Made by a program: the position numbers and the translations under genes. The notes under the pieces are model-generated. The model searched no databases. It was not told where the DNA came from and saw nothing but the letters and a program-made list of their open reading frames with translations. Shown here one piece after another: positions 11,859-21,881 of a stretch of DNA of 64,000 bases (position 1 is its first letter; each line of letters starts with the position of its first letter). Location of the stretch: positions 682,001 to 746,000 of the forward strand of contig JALQBC010000017.1 of the NCBI GenBank assembly GCA_023375675.1, in the 5' to 3' direction. This DNA is from Cytospora piceicola (Eukaryota; Ascomycota; Sordariomycetes; Diaporthales; Cytosporaceae).

Positions 11859-12645
11859 GGGGCGCCCGCGCCGGATCGGTGGGGGCCGACGGGTGAGGAG
11901 CTGCGGGTCGTGGTTCCTTGGTGCTGATTTATGGAGGGAAGGCAAAACAAAAAAAAGAGAACAAACAAAACAAAACAAAACAAAACAGGGAAGATGGAAT
12001 GAGAGTGAGATGATATCTTATGAGACGAGATGAAAGCGAAACCGGGCGATCCGACGACATGTTTGGGACGAATGTACCGCGACGACGATTTTCCTTACTG
12101 CGCTATATTATATGGGAGTGGGAGAGGCCGCTGTCACGACTTGGATGGGTTCACTTGAGGGTTCCCTTTATTAATGATGTACTACTTGGGGCGAGAGGAT
12201 GGATACCTTGTTTCCTTTCCGCGTTCATCACTGGTTTTAGATTCACGCGAGTTACGATCTACTACGTGCATCCACCTGGGCGCCCGCCCGGCTCGGATGC
12301 TGGGCTGGTTGATCCGCCCATGTTCTGCTTTTTCAATAAGGCGATACTTAATTCATGAATCTTACATATCTCTGCTGGTGAGCTTCCGAGCTGGATGACA
12401 TCTGTGCCGTCTATGGAGAGTCTCCAGAGGGAGTTCAACTCGATAATTTTGCGTGGACGCGCTTTCTCAGAGAGCAGTTAGCTCAATACTTGAAACTGGC
12501 ATGTATTTGAGTTAGCTACTACCCTAAAAGTCCGCATCGACGCAATCTTGGATTCCGTGAGAGATGGTTCAATAGCCCCCGTAAAATCACTTGCTGGCTA
12601 AAGACTGCAGTCCCCGGTTGATGGCAGCTTCATCCAGGGGCTCTT
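11859..12645. other. 3' flank and spacer, no gene seen
   Basis: Includes an (AAAAC)n tract at about 11965-11988 and AT-rich sequence. No family-like reading frame. Confidence 0.6.
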
Positions 12646-13440
12646 TCAACTCTAATAACAGGAACGAACCGAACCCAGAAATTCCGGCTTCTCCCATATT
12701 GAACAGAAAGCAAAGTCCTTCACGAAGGACAAGTCCCGATCCTTCATAACCTCGAAGTCAAAGGCCCAGAAGGGTTTCGCGAGAAACGACCTGGTCTGTA
12801 CCCAGGCTATTGCGGAACCGGGAAATCCTCTTGGTCCCTTCCGAAGGGCATGAAAGCCTTCATATTTTCGTGCTTGAACTTCAGGTGATCTGCCGGGCAG
12901 CCACCGTTGCGTCCGGAACTCCGGTGGCTCGACAGAGGAACGTGCCTGGGCTCCGCCCCGCTGCGAAGTAGCTGGCCTGGCAGACAACCTGTGATCTGTC
13001 CAGCCAACGCGTTGGGAGACACAGGGCATTCTTTTGCAAGCCTAACACCCTTGTGGAACGTCATCCATAGCACCGGGACTCGATACGTGGCACGCCGTCG
13101 GCTGTTATGTGGTGAGATCGGAACGTCTCGTGGAGGCAAGTCTGCGGAAACTTTAGACTTGTCACGGCGTCGGTAGAATACTTACTATAGTCGTTGTAAG
13201 TCCGGCATAATTCCTCAAGAAGGATATCATAAGTCTCTGGCCCACGGAGAAGGAAGAAGATGCTCCAGTGGAACTGGTTAGATACAGGTTCCCCGCCCGC
13301 GAAGAGAAGCTGGGCTGCGATCTGCTCGAGGTGTATAACTTGCTGCTGTTATTCCTGGGAACAGGTGTCTTGGGCGTTATATTTTGCTCGGAGTAGTCCT
13401 TGTGGTCTCCTCTCCCGCGACGTCCGCTCACCTTTGAATC
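12646..13440 (-). pseudogene. Cytochrome P450 relic (I-helix to haem-binding region)
   Basis: On the minus strand, frames joined by eye show a P450 C-terminal half. An I-helix-like stretch (HLEQIAAQLLFAGGEPVS) is followed by FFLLRGPETYDILLEEL. The ExxR motif reads HETFR (ETFR codons at 13118-13129). A PERW-like PEFRTQRWLPG follows, then AFMPFG and GPRGFPGSAIAW. The haem-ligand Cys should precede the PG; that codon (12823-12825, minus strand) reads TTT, Phe. A one-base loss near 12845 separates AFMPFG from GPRG, and further stops and frame changes interrupt the region between. Upstream of 13440 I could not follow the N-terminal half with confidence. Dead gene of a secondary-metabolism-type P450; its substrate is unknowable. 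Confidence 0.75.
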
Positions 13441-14470
13441 TCTAGACTGTTAATGTTCATAACCCGAGGTATTGTGAGCCATATAGGCGGTGGATTTAAG
13501 AGATATTAATGACTCAAAAGCGGAGACTACTTCATTTTCTGGTTGATTGTGCCGAAGAGGTTGGCTAGGAGTTTAGTAATGCTCACTGTCTCTCATTTGA
13601 CCCATGTGACAATTATAGGTCATAGCTGCGCAAGATGTCCATCGACGACCAGTCTGCCGAGCTCCCCATCTCAGTATCCTATTGTCTTCTCCGACCTCCT
13701 CGGTCTTTGCACGGGTGGACATAACTCTCGAGGGTGGGCTTCTTGGCCTTGAAGTTCTCAATGCTGAAGGCTCATAACTCGAACTGTACGGCGTTGTTCT
13801 TAGTAATTGTCACAAAGTCTAGCCAGATCTGGACCAGCTGACGCGTTCGCGGCATGCGGTTCCAAACTATTCTCCCTACCTAGGTAACACTTGAGAGTAT
13901 CCTCCCAGCGGCTGTTACAGGTTTGGTCCAGATTAATAGCACCGCTATGGATTGCGGCTACAATCGTTCGTTTTGTTGCCACCAGGCGTGGCAGGTGGAG
14001 GCCGAACCGTGGCCCCGGGGGTTGGGATATTTTCTTTGTGGCCCCGGCCTTCTGGAATAGAAAGCTGCAAAACTAACTTCTTTGTTCGTACATGTGACTT
14101 GTAAGTACAAATACTCAAAGGAACCAAGTGGCACTCAGCAAGATCGGAAAGTATGTTGGATAATGATAATATCCGACAGCATTCAAATACCCAATCCGAA
14201 AGTACACAGTGATTATATACATCTAGAGGTACTGTATGACCCAGAAAGAGGGACCCACTGTTGGTTGGCACAGCGAAGATAATGGATGAGAAGGGGTTCA
14301 CCTGTGCCACTCGTTTACCGGTACCTTGTACTCCCCTCCTGGTGATGTCTCACCTTCCTGGGGCTTTTTCTGACATCCAGCTGCTTGCTCTAGAGACTAC
14401 ATCGGTTTCTGTCAAATCACCTTGCCCTCATCAGCTCGCAGATCGACCATCAAGCTTCCTGCAGTAGTCC
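13441..14470. other. Decayed DNA between P450 and transcription-factor relics
   Basis: Short frames only. It may contain further remains of the P450 N-terminal half on the minus strand, for example a DWSSMDILRSYD-like stretch near 13640-13680, but this is too weak to call. Confidence 0.45.
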
Positions 14471-15950
14471 AATATCACACAGTACGCAAGAGTAGCACAC
14501 ATTCCGGGAGAACGACTGTCCAAGCTGGGCATCTCCTCGCGCCGGTCTGCCTGCGACAGGTGCCGTTTGCAGAAAGCGAAATGCCTGCGAGAATATGCCT
14601 CCCAGATGCAGTGCAATCGCTGCCTTCGTGCCGACGCCAAGTGTGTGACCAGTCCTATCTTTAGGATGCGCAACTATAGGGGCAAAGATGACACCGGTAC
14701 CCTGGACAGAGCACGGAGGCGCCAACGACAAGAAACCGGGTTTCCAAAGCAGGAGACAGTCACGCCGAGTGACGACCTGTTTCCAAGGTACACTGACTGG
14801 TTGAACCGGCCTTTGCCAGCAGAGTCAAACACAGCTGGTGGCGGTGATGCCACACTATACGAAACCATAATATCCCAGACAATAGGTCCGGCGGTATTGG
14901 ACATGTCTGGAGAGTTTCTGACCATGGCAGCCACTCCACCAACAATCCACAGTGCTGCCGCCTGTGTCATGGGGGCTTCCAAATCCCGCAAGCAGTGAAG
15001 CCCTGCAACATAGTACTGTCACGTTCTCCGCTGCCTGCGACAGTATCCAGCTCGTGTCAAGCCCGAAGGCCCAGAGAGGTATTAAGGATCGTGCAAACGT
15101 CAAGCTCAAGGATACACCTATGCAGTAGCTTTCACATATCGATTACAAACCCATCAGTCTCCTGGATCGTCTCGGTAAAGGTTCGCCAAATGTGACGTTG
15201 GACACACTGGTCTCGCCCATCGACGAGTCTAAGTCATCTATACCTGCCGACGACGACATACTCAACAGTACGAGGGAGTACAAAGATGTTCTGGAAACTT
15301 TCCCCCGTCGCTGGCCAATTTGAATAAATCTGGACGCAGACGGTCAAAGTCCAGCTCTCGGGACCGGTCAGGCAGTGATTCGGATAGCACGTCTGGCAGG
15401 GAATATAGAGCTTCCAACTCGCCAGCGGACACTGTCGTATCATCGATGCCAGTTTCCTCAACACCACCCAACGGGAAACCCGGTTCCCAGCTCGATACCC
15501 CATCTCTACTACTCGTCCTGTACATCCACAATATTTGACTCTATGTAAACATATCCGCACATATTAATGAGTTCGTGAAAGACGTATCCGAAACCGAAGA
15601 CTCCAAGCTCTGCCCCGGGCCCGGCCTCAGCTTCAGCAGCTTCCCAATACGTAAGGCCACCTAATCTCTGGAGTTCATGTTCTTCACTAAGCCTTGTTGC
15701 AGAATCTGGCAACCTCCAGACCACAATTCTCATCCAGATCGTCACGAGCCTCTTCGAGCGGATGGAGCCACTGCTCGGCCTCTCACGTAATTCCGGCTGA
15801 ACTCGTACAGAGGCGAGCCTCAAGGTTTGTTGGGCAACCGGGAGCTTATGTAGCTGGCGAGGCCACTGGTCAAAAGGGAGGACGAGGGAAGCCAGGAGCA
15901 TGGAAGCGGTGGAATCAAGGCTCCGCGCAGGAAGTTTACGATAGTGAAAC
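14471..15950 (+). pseudogene. Zn2Cys6 transcription factor relic (aflR-type)
   Basis: A complete binuclear zinc cluster is readable from 14552: ACDRCRLQKAKC, then CNRC and KC, spacing CX2CX6CX9CX2CX6C, preceded by KLGISSRRS and followed by SPIFRMRNY. The frame has no ATG upstream of the cluster and stops at 14996-14998. Family-like pieces continue in other frames. A Ser/Arg-rich linker (SGRRRSKSSSRDRSGSD) lies at about 15325-15375. A LLVLSSY-type stretch lies near 15500. Near 15725-15810 a helix reads IQIVTSLFERMEPLLG. A C-terminal MEAVESRLRAGSL lies at about 15900-15940. Several stops and frameshifts separate the pieces, more than simple introns explain. The remains suggest a pathway-specific regulator of a metabolite cluster. 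Confidence 0.7.
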
Positions 15951-16160
15951 AATCACTTTAGGGAAAGCATAGCTCCGTAATTAGAGCTAGAACAGAACAG
16001 CTGATACATGCGGATTCACGATATTCTGTGCCCTGGGTGATGAGTGCCACTTCGTTATAGCCACATCATGGAGTGGCAACCCACATCCACCCGCCCAAGC
16101 TGACTGATTCTGGTTTATGACTGTGCAGCACAAATGGTCGACAACATGGTAAGAATAAAG
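15951..16160 (+). repeat. Dispersed direct repeat, copy A
   Basis: About 208 nt aligning end to end and in the same orientation with 22784-22990. Shared anchors include GCTAGAACAGAAC/GCTAAAACAGAAC, CACCCGCCCAAGCT/CACCCGCCTAAGCT and GGTAAGAATAA. Most differences are C/T or G/A transitions, with copy B the more AT-rich, as RIP would leave. Confidence 0.75.
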
Positions 16161-16258
16161 CACCACAATTTATATTGAGAAGGGTTTGCTCATTATGACG
16201 ACCGCATCTGAATACATTGTCTCAATTGGCGACAATCTCATTGGTGTTTCATTTTTTA

Positions 16259-17959
16259 TTAGACGAAGGGACCAACCCTTGGAAATAATACTTCAAACAA
16301 CTTTAAAACCAGTGTCACATCCGCCTTTCTCTTGGTATCCTCCGCCGGCACCTCCACCGGCTCCACCGGCTCCCCCCCCGGACGTGCTTTGTCCTGCAAA
16401 GCTCCCACTACCTCTCCAATCCACAATCTTATCAAAACGTCCTCGACTTCACACCTTACCGACTCTTCAATCAGTAGGCCGTGCTGGTCGGGTTCTCGAG
16501 GTGGCCAACGCCGTCTCCCATGCAAGGCTGGTTTCTCTTGCACCTCCAAGGCTGGTTTCTCTTGCACCTCCAAGGCTGGATCCTCTTGCACCTGCAAGGC
16601 TGGACTCTCTCGCACCTGCAAGGCTGGGTCCTCTTGCGCCTGCAAGTCTTCTTGTTTGACTTTTTCGAAGGACCAGCATGGCGCCAAGAATACATCACTT
16701 GCATCATCAGGAAAAGTATGATGGTAGACGCTCCAGTGAATAAGTTCGTCTGTATTTGTTGGGGTGGGCGGGTCCTTAGGTGGTAGGGCCCCAGGTGGTA
16801 TCGTCCCCGGGCGTCTATAGGCCGTTTCTACTAATATGCGCCACCGCCATGTCATTGGATCGGTCACCATGGACTGAAGCCATGTTTTTCCTTCCATTAG
16901 TCAGTACGATTGATCTTAGTAGTAGGCCGACAAGAAACTTACCAGCAGGTCTCGAAACTACCCCTTGGAGCGAAGTGACCAGCTCTCTTTGCTGAAGATA
17001 CGCAGATTTGTCAAAGTCTATAAATTTGTTCAGCTTTGCCATCATCCAAGCCAGTGGCAAATGCGCCAGCACATCAACTGGCCTGCCACCACCGATATCC
17101 CCATGGTAGCCGCTGAACCAGCATTGTTCGTGCTTTTTGCCTTCCCAGGGTTTGGGGACAATCGTCATCACTGGCTGAAACAGAGAGCGGCGCTCATGTA
17201 GAGACAAGGCGTGAAAAATGTTCTCAACGCCGTCGATAGTGCGATTGGTAACTCGTGGAGGTACACCGCCTCTTTCGAAATATAGTGTCCTGCCAGGCCC
17301 AAAAATGCCTGAGCGCCCGACAGAGTTGACGGTATCCCAGAGGCCACAGGCTTTGATGAATTGATGTGGCCTAGGATGCCACATGAAATCCTCCCGACTT
17401 CCAGGGTTGATTTCATTGTTAATCTCATCGTGGGTTTTGTTGTTCCACCAGCCATCGATTACGGAATGGATGTTCGGAAGTCCCGACCTTGTTAGAAGAC
17501 CAACCTCATGAACCAGATTGATGATACAGCGGACTGCAAAAGCGCCACGTGAGTAGCCAATCAGGATGATTTCATCTCCTTGCTCGTAGTTCAGACAGAT
17601 GAAGTGGTATGCTGCCATGATATTGACAGAAATACCTGCCGAGTCAAATTAGTAAAGAGGGCAATCAATACTCCAAGCTCGCCTGACTCGAGTACACTCC
17701 TCCAAGTACGGGCGAGAAGAAAATAATATACCGTACCTATCCCCCAGATCTGGTTCCACAACCGCATACTCCCAGGTGCAGTCCCAACACCTGGCTGGTA
17801 CAGGATAATCTGTGGCGTTTTATCATTGGCGGTCGGCTTTATGAGACGTGATATGCGGAAAACGTTTGTATGAGGGCTACTGTCGAGATCTTCGTACGCA
17901 GTATTTGACGTGCCATCGCAGCAGACAATGATCCTCTTCTTCCTTTCAACCAACTTCAT
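16259..17959 (-). CDS. DUF2235 alpha/beta-hydrolase-type protein
   Basis: Three exons on the minus strand, 17959..17737, 17635..16943 and 16890..16259 (introns 101 and 52 nt, both frame-consistent), 515 residues. It opens MKLVERKKRIIVCCDGTSN, the DUF2235 N-terminal signature, and has a GYSRGAFAVR nucleophile elbow (GxSxG). Downstream ACGLWDTVNSVG and WFSGYHGDIGGG are typical of the family. DUF2235 relates to bacterial Tle1-type phospholipases; fungal members are mostly uncharacterised, so a lipase or esterase role is inferred. The C-terminal ~130 residues are low complexity and contain five to six 8-residue units (PALEVQEK-like) from a 24-nt minisatellite. It faces the SesB-like gene divergently, ~840 nt apart, within the same repeat-bracketed segment. 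Confidence 0.85.
16522..16646. repeat. 24-nt coding minisatellite in the DUF2235 gene
   Basis: About five units of AAGGCTGGTTTCTCTTGCACCTCC with a few substitutions. On the minus strand each unit encodes eight residues (PALEVQEK/PALQVQED). The unit is a multiple of three, so copy-number change keeps the frame. Confidence 0.85.
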
Positions 17960-18800
17960 AATCCTGAATACGCTCCTGCTGGGTTTGGAGGTTGGTGATG
18001 GATAACTCGCTTAATGCTCTGGACCTTGAGCGGGAGACTGAGAGCATCCAGGGCTAGAATGTCGAAGGGTACGGCCGGAGAGCAACTGACAGGCGCATTT
18101 TCCCTATATAAGTATTCACCTGGGTAACGTTAAGATCAGCAAGGAAGTACATAGAGTGATTCCACTGGACTTGCACTCGTCGGTTTGGACCTCCGCACTT
18201 CGTAAATGCACCCTATGGTAATCGCCGAAGACCGGCCGCAGCAAAAAGTGCTTGGGCGAATGAACTACCTGAACTTCATTCCAAGGTGCAGATTCCCGGA
18301 ACATTGGATGCAGCCACAACTGCTTGGGGAAGTCGTGTTTTCCCAGGCTGTATTTGTGCAAGCAATGTCGTGTAGGACAACATATATAGATGCAGCGACG
18401 GCCAATCATTCAAGCCTTATCGCGTCATTCATCAGGTCATTTTCCAGGCTGTGTTCGTGTAAGCAACGTCGCGTAGGACTACATATATATATATATGCAG
18501 CCACGGGCAATTATCAAAGCCTTCCCAGGGTTGTTGCGTCATTTATCAGGCCACTTTGAACTCAGGCCCTTGAGACTTGCTTGTGTGCTACCAACCACTT
18601 GGGCATGGAGCTAGCCGAGTAAGCCGGGAGAAGAATGGGCACATGTGCAGGCTTCCATGGGATCTTTAGGCTCGCCTGAAGCTGCTTATGTGGTCACTTA
18701 TTCGCACATGTCCTCAACCCCACTTCTTCAAACACAATCCCCAGAATCCGCAACTACTGAACCACTACAAGATCAAAACCAACATTGAACACGTTGCAGG
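17960..18800. other. Divergent intergenic region between DUF2235 and SesB-like genes
   Basis: Probable promoters of both genes. It contains a diverged tandem duplication (18342-18557). No coding sequence recognised. Confidence 0.6.
18342..18557. repeat. Tandem duplication, ~101-nt period, two diverged copies
   Basis: Copies start at about 18342 (CCCAGGCTGTATTTGTGCAAG) and 18443 (CCAGGCTGTGTTCGTGTAAG) and share GTAGGAC.ACATATATA, GCAGC.ACGG, AAGCCTT and GCGTCATT.ATCAGG. Many differences are C/T. The second copy has an expanded TA run. Confidence 0.75.
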
Positions 18801-21800
18801 ATGTTAGCTTGGATTACCAATTACCTCGGTTACTTTAGACCAGGAGGACCGCAGGGCGAGACCAGCGTGTCCCCGCGAAGCGCCGAACCTGTCCGCGCCA
18901 AACCTGTACGGCCCCCGCCTGGCCTTTCAACATGTCGAGAGTCAAGGATTCCCAGTGGCCAGACTCAAGAGACTCGAGAGTGAGTTTTTATCCCAAGGGA
19001 TTTAATGGAATGTCTTTTTTCATTGCTAGGAATTTTGCACGGGTAGTTGTAATTATTGTGCTGACCAGGGGATTCCACTTTCGCAAGTATTATCTTAGTC
19101 CCTGACATAACCCAGTCCTCCCGCGAGACATGGACGACCAACGATGGTAGATTCTGGCCTGAAGAATTACCAGACGATTTCCGCATATCCACATTCGACT
19201 ACAACTCGAGCTGTATCAATTCCAACAACCCAAGTTGTAAAGATTTCATGGGAATGATTCTTTCATACGACGCAATACGAATGTGCGCCCTGAGGCTGCT
19301 CACTGAAATGCAGAAGATGCGGAGGAAGGTTGGACACTCCTTTTCACCGGTCTTGATCGCCCATGGCTACGGCGGCCTGATATGTGAGCAGGTATGAACC
19401 CTCAGCTTCGCAGTTAAATGGGCAGGCTTGGTCTTTTGAATATCAATGCTGAGTCCATTTTTATATCAGGCATACCTTTTCAGTCTCCACATGCAAGCAC
19501 CTTCTTGGGACGTCCAGACGAGTGGCCTTATTCTGTTCGGAACTCCACATTTTCTTGCTGGGCTCGCACAATGGGCGCTGATTTCGGCGAAGAAGCTCGG
19601 CATACCATGCGAAGACACTCCTCAACAGCAAGACTGGTCAGCAGAGCCTATTCAGGAAAATCTGAAACGTATTGCAGGAATGCAGAAGGAGTTCCGCGAC
19701 CTCGATACAGAACCAAAGATGGCCTGCTACTTTTCGTGGTTGCAAGTCCCTGAGAGCAAGCTAGTCAGTAGATCTTACTTACCTTGTCTTTCTTTGTTCC
19801 GGGCTTCCTCTTCAATGTATAGGTTCTAACCACTTGGGCAAACCCACATATAGAGAATCTCACCCGAATTCGCTATTCTTCCAGGCGTGAGACCATTATC
19901 ACTCAACGCTCACCACTTCGAGATGACCAAACTCGACACGAAAGCAGATCAAAACATGGCCGAGTTACCTGAATTACTCCGCGGCAAGCTTCCCTGTCGC
20001 GCAAGCCAAGAAAGACTGCTGCATCGGTGGATCGAATCCTCGCAAGAGCATCACGGCCACGGGCCAAGTGATGTCCGCATATCGAAGCCAAGTCTTACAC
20101 GAGACAAGATCTTTTCTCCAGAAGACCAGATCTTTCCTCCAAGATCAAACGAACAAAAATGGGCCGGCCCTCGCCGCCGACCAATATTTGGGGCCCATTT
20201 CCTCAAACTCAGCACAAATAACCAGATCAACCAAACGCAGATCAACCAAAAGGCTATAATCAATGACCTCATGGGAATAGATTGTCTTCTCAAAGGACGG
20301 GTTCCTATAGAGGAGGTCTTTCAGGCTGCGACGAAAGAAGAGAAAATCGACAACTTGAAGGCTCTCTTCATTTTACGCGGAAATACGATAACCATCAACG
20401 AAGAGCACATCAAGCTTGCGGCAAAAAACACAAGTACTGGGGCAGATATGTTAGAGATGTTCTTCTTGCTTCGCGGAGACCAGATAATCATCACTAAACC
20501 GAAAGGCATCGTCCAGGCTGCAAACGCTGACACAGCGGTTGGACCGGCAGTCAAGGAAGAACCTCTAGGTCCTCCCGGAGACCAAATCACTACTGCTGAC
20601 ATGAAGGACATTGTCAAGGCCGCAGCCGCCAATACGGGGAATGGAGCAGCAGTTATGGAAATACTTCTGGACCGGTACGGAGGCAAAATCATTACTGCTA
20701 ACATGGAGGACATTATCAAGGCCGCAGCCGCCAATACGGGGAATGGAGCAGCAGTTATAGAAATACTTCTGGACCGGTACGGAGGCAAAATCATTACTGC
20801 TGACCTGGAGGACATTGTCAAGGCCGCAGCCGCCAATACGGGGAATGGAGCAGCAATTATAGAAATACTTCTGGACCGGTACGGAGGCAAAATCATTACT
20901 GCTGACATGGAGGACATTATCAAGGCCGCAGCCGCCAATACGAGAAATGGAGCAGCAGTTATAGAAGTACTTCTGGACCGGTACAGAGACCAAGTTGTTT
21001 TAACCGAAGGAGTTGTTAAAGCTGCAGCTGCGAACAGGTCAAGGGATGAGAGGGTGCAAGTGTCGAGTCTTCTTCTTCGGGTCGCAAAGGACAGAAATGA
21101 GAGTGACAAGACGTTGTTGCGTTTGCTTCTTGGAGTCGAGAACCACCACACTGACATCAGCTGGGATATGCTTTCATGGGCTGCAAGACAGCGGCCTCCG
21201 GACAATGAGATTTGCGAGCTGCTTCTTGAATCAGGTCACGTCAACGAATATGTGGGATACGATTCCGAAGGCTACAAGAAAAACCCGATCTCCTACGCTA
21301 TCTGGAAAGAGGACGAGACTGTTGTGGAAATGCTTGTCAAGGCTGGTAAAGTCAACACTGAGGACGTCGAGGCCAAGCTTGCAGGCGGTGAGAAAGCATT
21401 GTCATGGGCTGCAGAAAAGGGGCTTCTAAGAGCTGTGACAAGTTTACTTGGCGTATCCGGAATCCAGGTTGACTCAAGAGACAATAAAGGCCGGACAGCT
21501 CTCTTTTGGGCTGCAGCAGAAGGGAAAGAAAAAGTGGTGGAAAAGCTTCTCGGTACAGGAAAGGTTGATGTCAATGCTAATGCTAAAGGTGACCATGACA
21601 AGACGCCGCTTCTAAAAGCGGCCGAAAGAGGTCATGAGCATGTCGTGCAGCTACTTCTCGGCAAGGACGAAATTGATGTTAATGCGAGGGATAAGCAGGG
21701 CAACACGGCACTTATGAAGGCGGCTGAAGGAGGTCATGAGAATGTCGTGCAGCTACTTCTTGGCAAGGACGAGGTTGATGTCAAAGCGAAGGATGAGCAG

Positions 21801-21881
21801 GGCAAGACGGCACTTATGAAAGCGGCTGAAGGAGGTTACAAGAATGTCGAGCGGCTACTTTCTCGGCACTTACAAGGTTGA
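18801..21881 (+). CDS. SesB-like alpha/beta-hydrolase with 34-aa repeats and ankyrin repeats (NLR-like, no NACHT)
   Basis: Four exons, 18801..18979, 19088..19391, 19470..19763 and 19854..21881 (introns 108, 78, 90 nt), 934 residues. After a ~60-residue Pro-rich leader the hydrolase reads IILVPDITQSSRETW, then WPEELPDDFRISTFDY. The nucleophile elbow is VLIAHGYGGLICEQ, then GLILFGTPHF, ISPEFAILPGV and the catalytic-His region NAHHFEMTK. In SesB/DUF676 relatives the elbow is GHSLGG; here the Ser position is Gly (codon 19365-19367). No NACHT or NB-ARC P-loop follows. From about residue 400 come degenerate then near-identical 34-residue units (AAANTGNGAAVIEILLDRYG). From about residue 760 canonical ankyrin repeats follow (GNTALMKAAEGGHENVV). 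The last ankyrin ends early by frameshift. Family context: fungal incompatibility and innate-immunity proteins. The 19764 donor (GTCAGT) is weak. Confidence 0.8.
20591..20995 (+). repeat. 102-nt coding tandem repeat (34 aa), four near-identical copies
   Basis: The marker CGCAGCCGCC recurs at 20621, 20723, 20825 and 20927, exactly 102 nt apart. Copies differ at only a few bases (for example GACATG/GACCTG, GGGAAT/AGAAAT). Flanking upstream units (about 20310-20590) and the unit after 20990 are much more diverged. Confidence 0.9.

Noticed and set aside
14653..14998. Reading the Zn2Cys6 region as an intact multi-exon gene
   Set aside because: No start codon in frame before the zinc cluster, and family-like pieces lie in several frames without plausible GT..AG pairs to join them.
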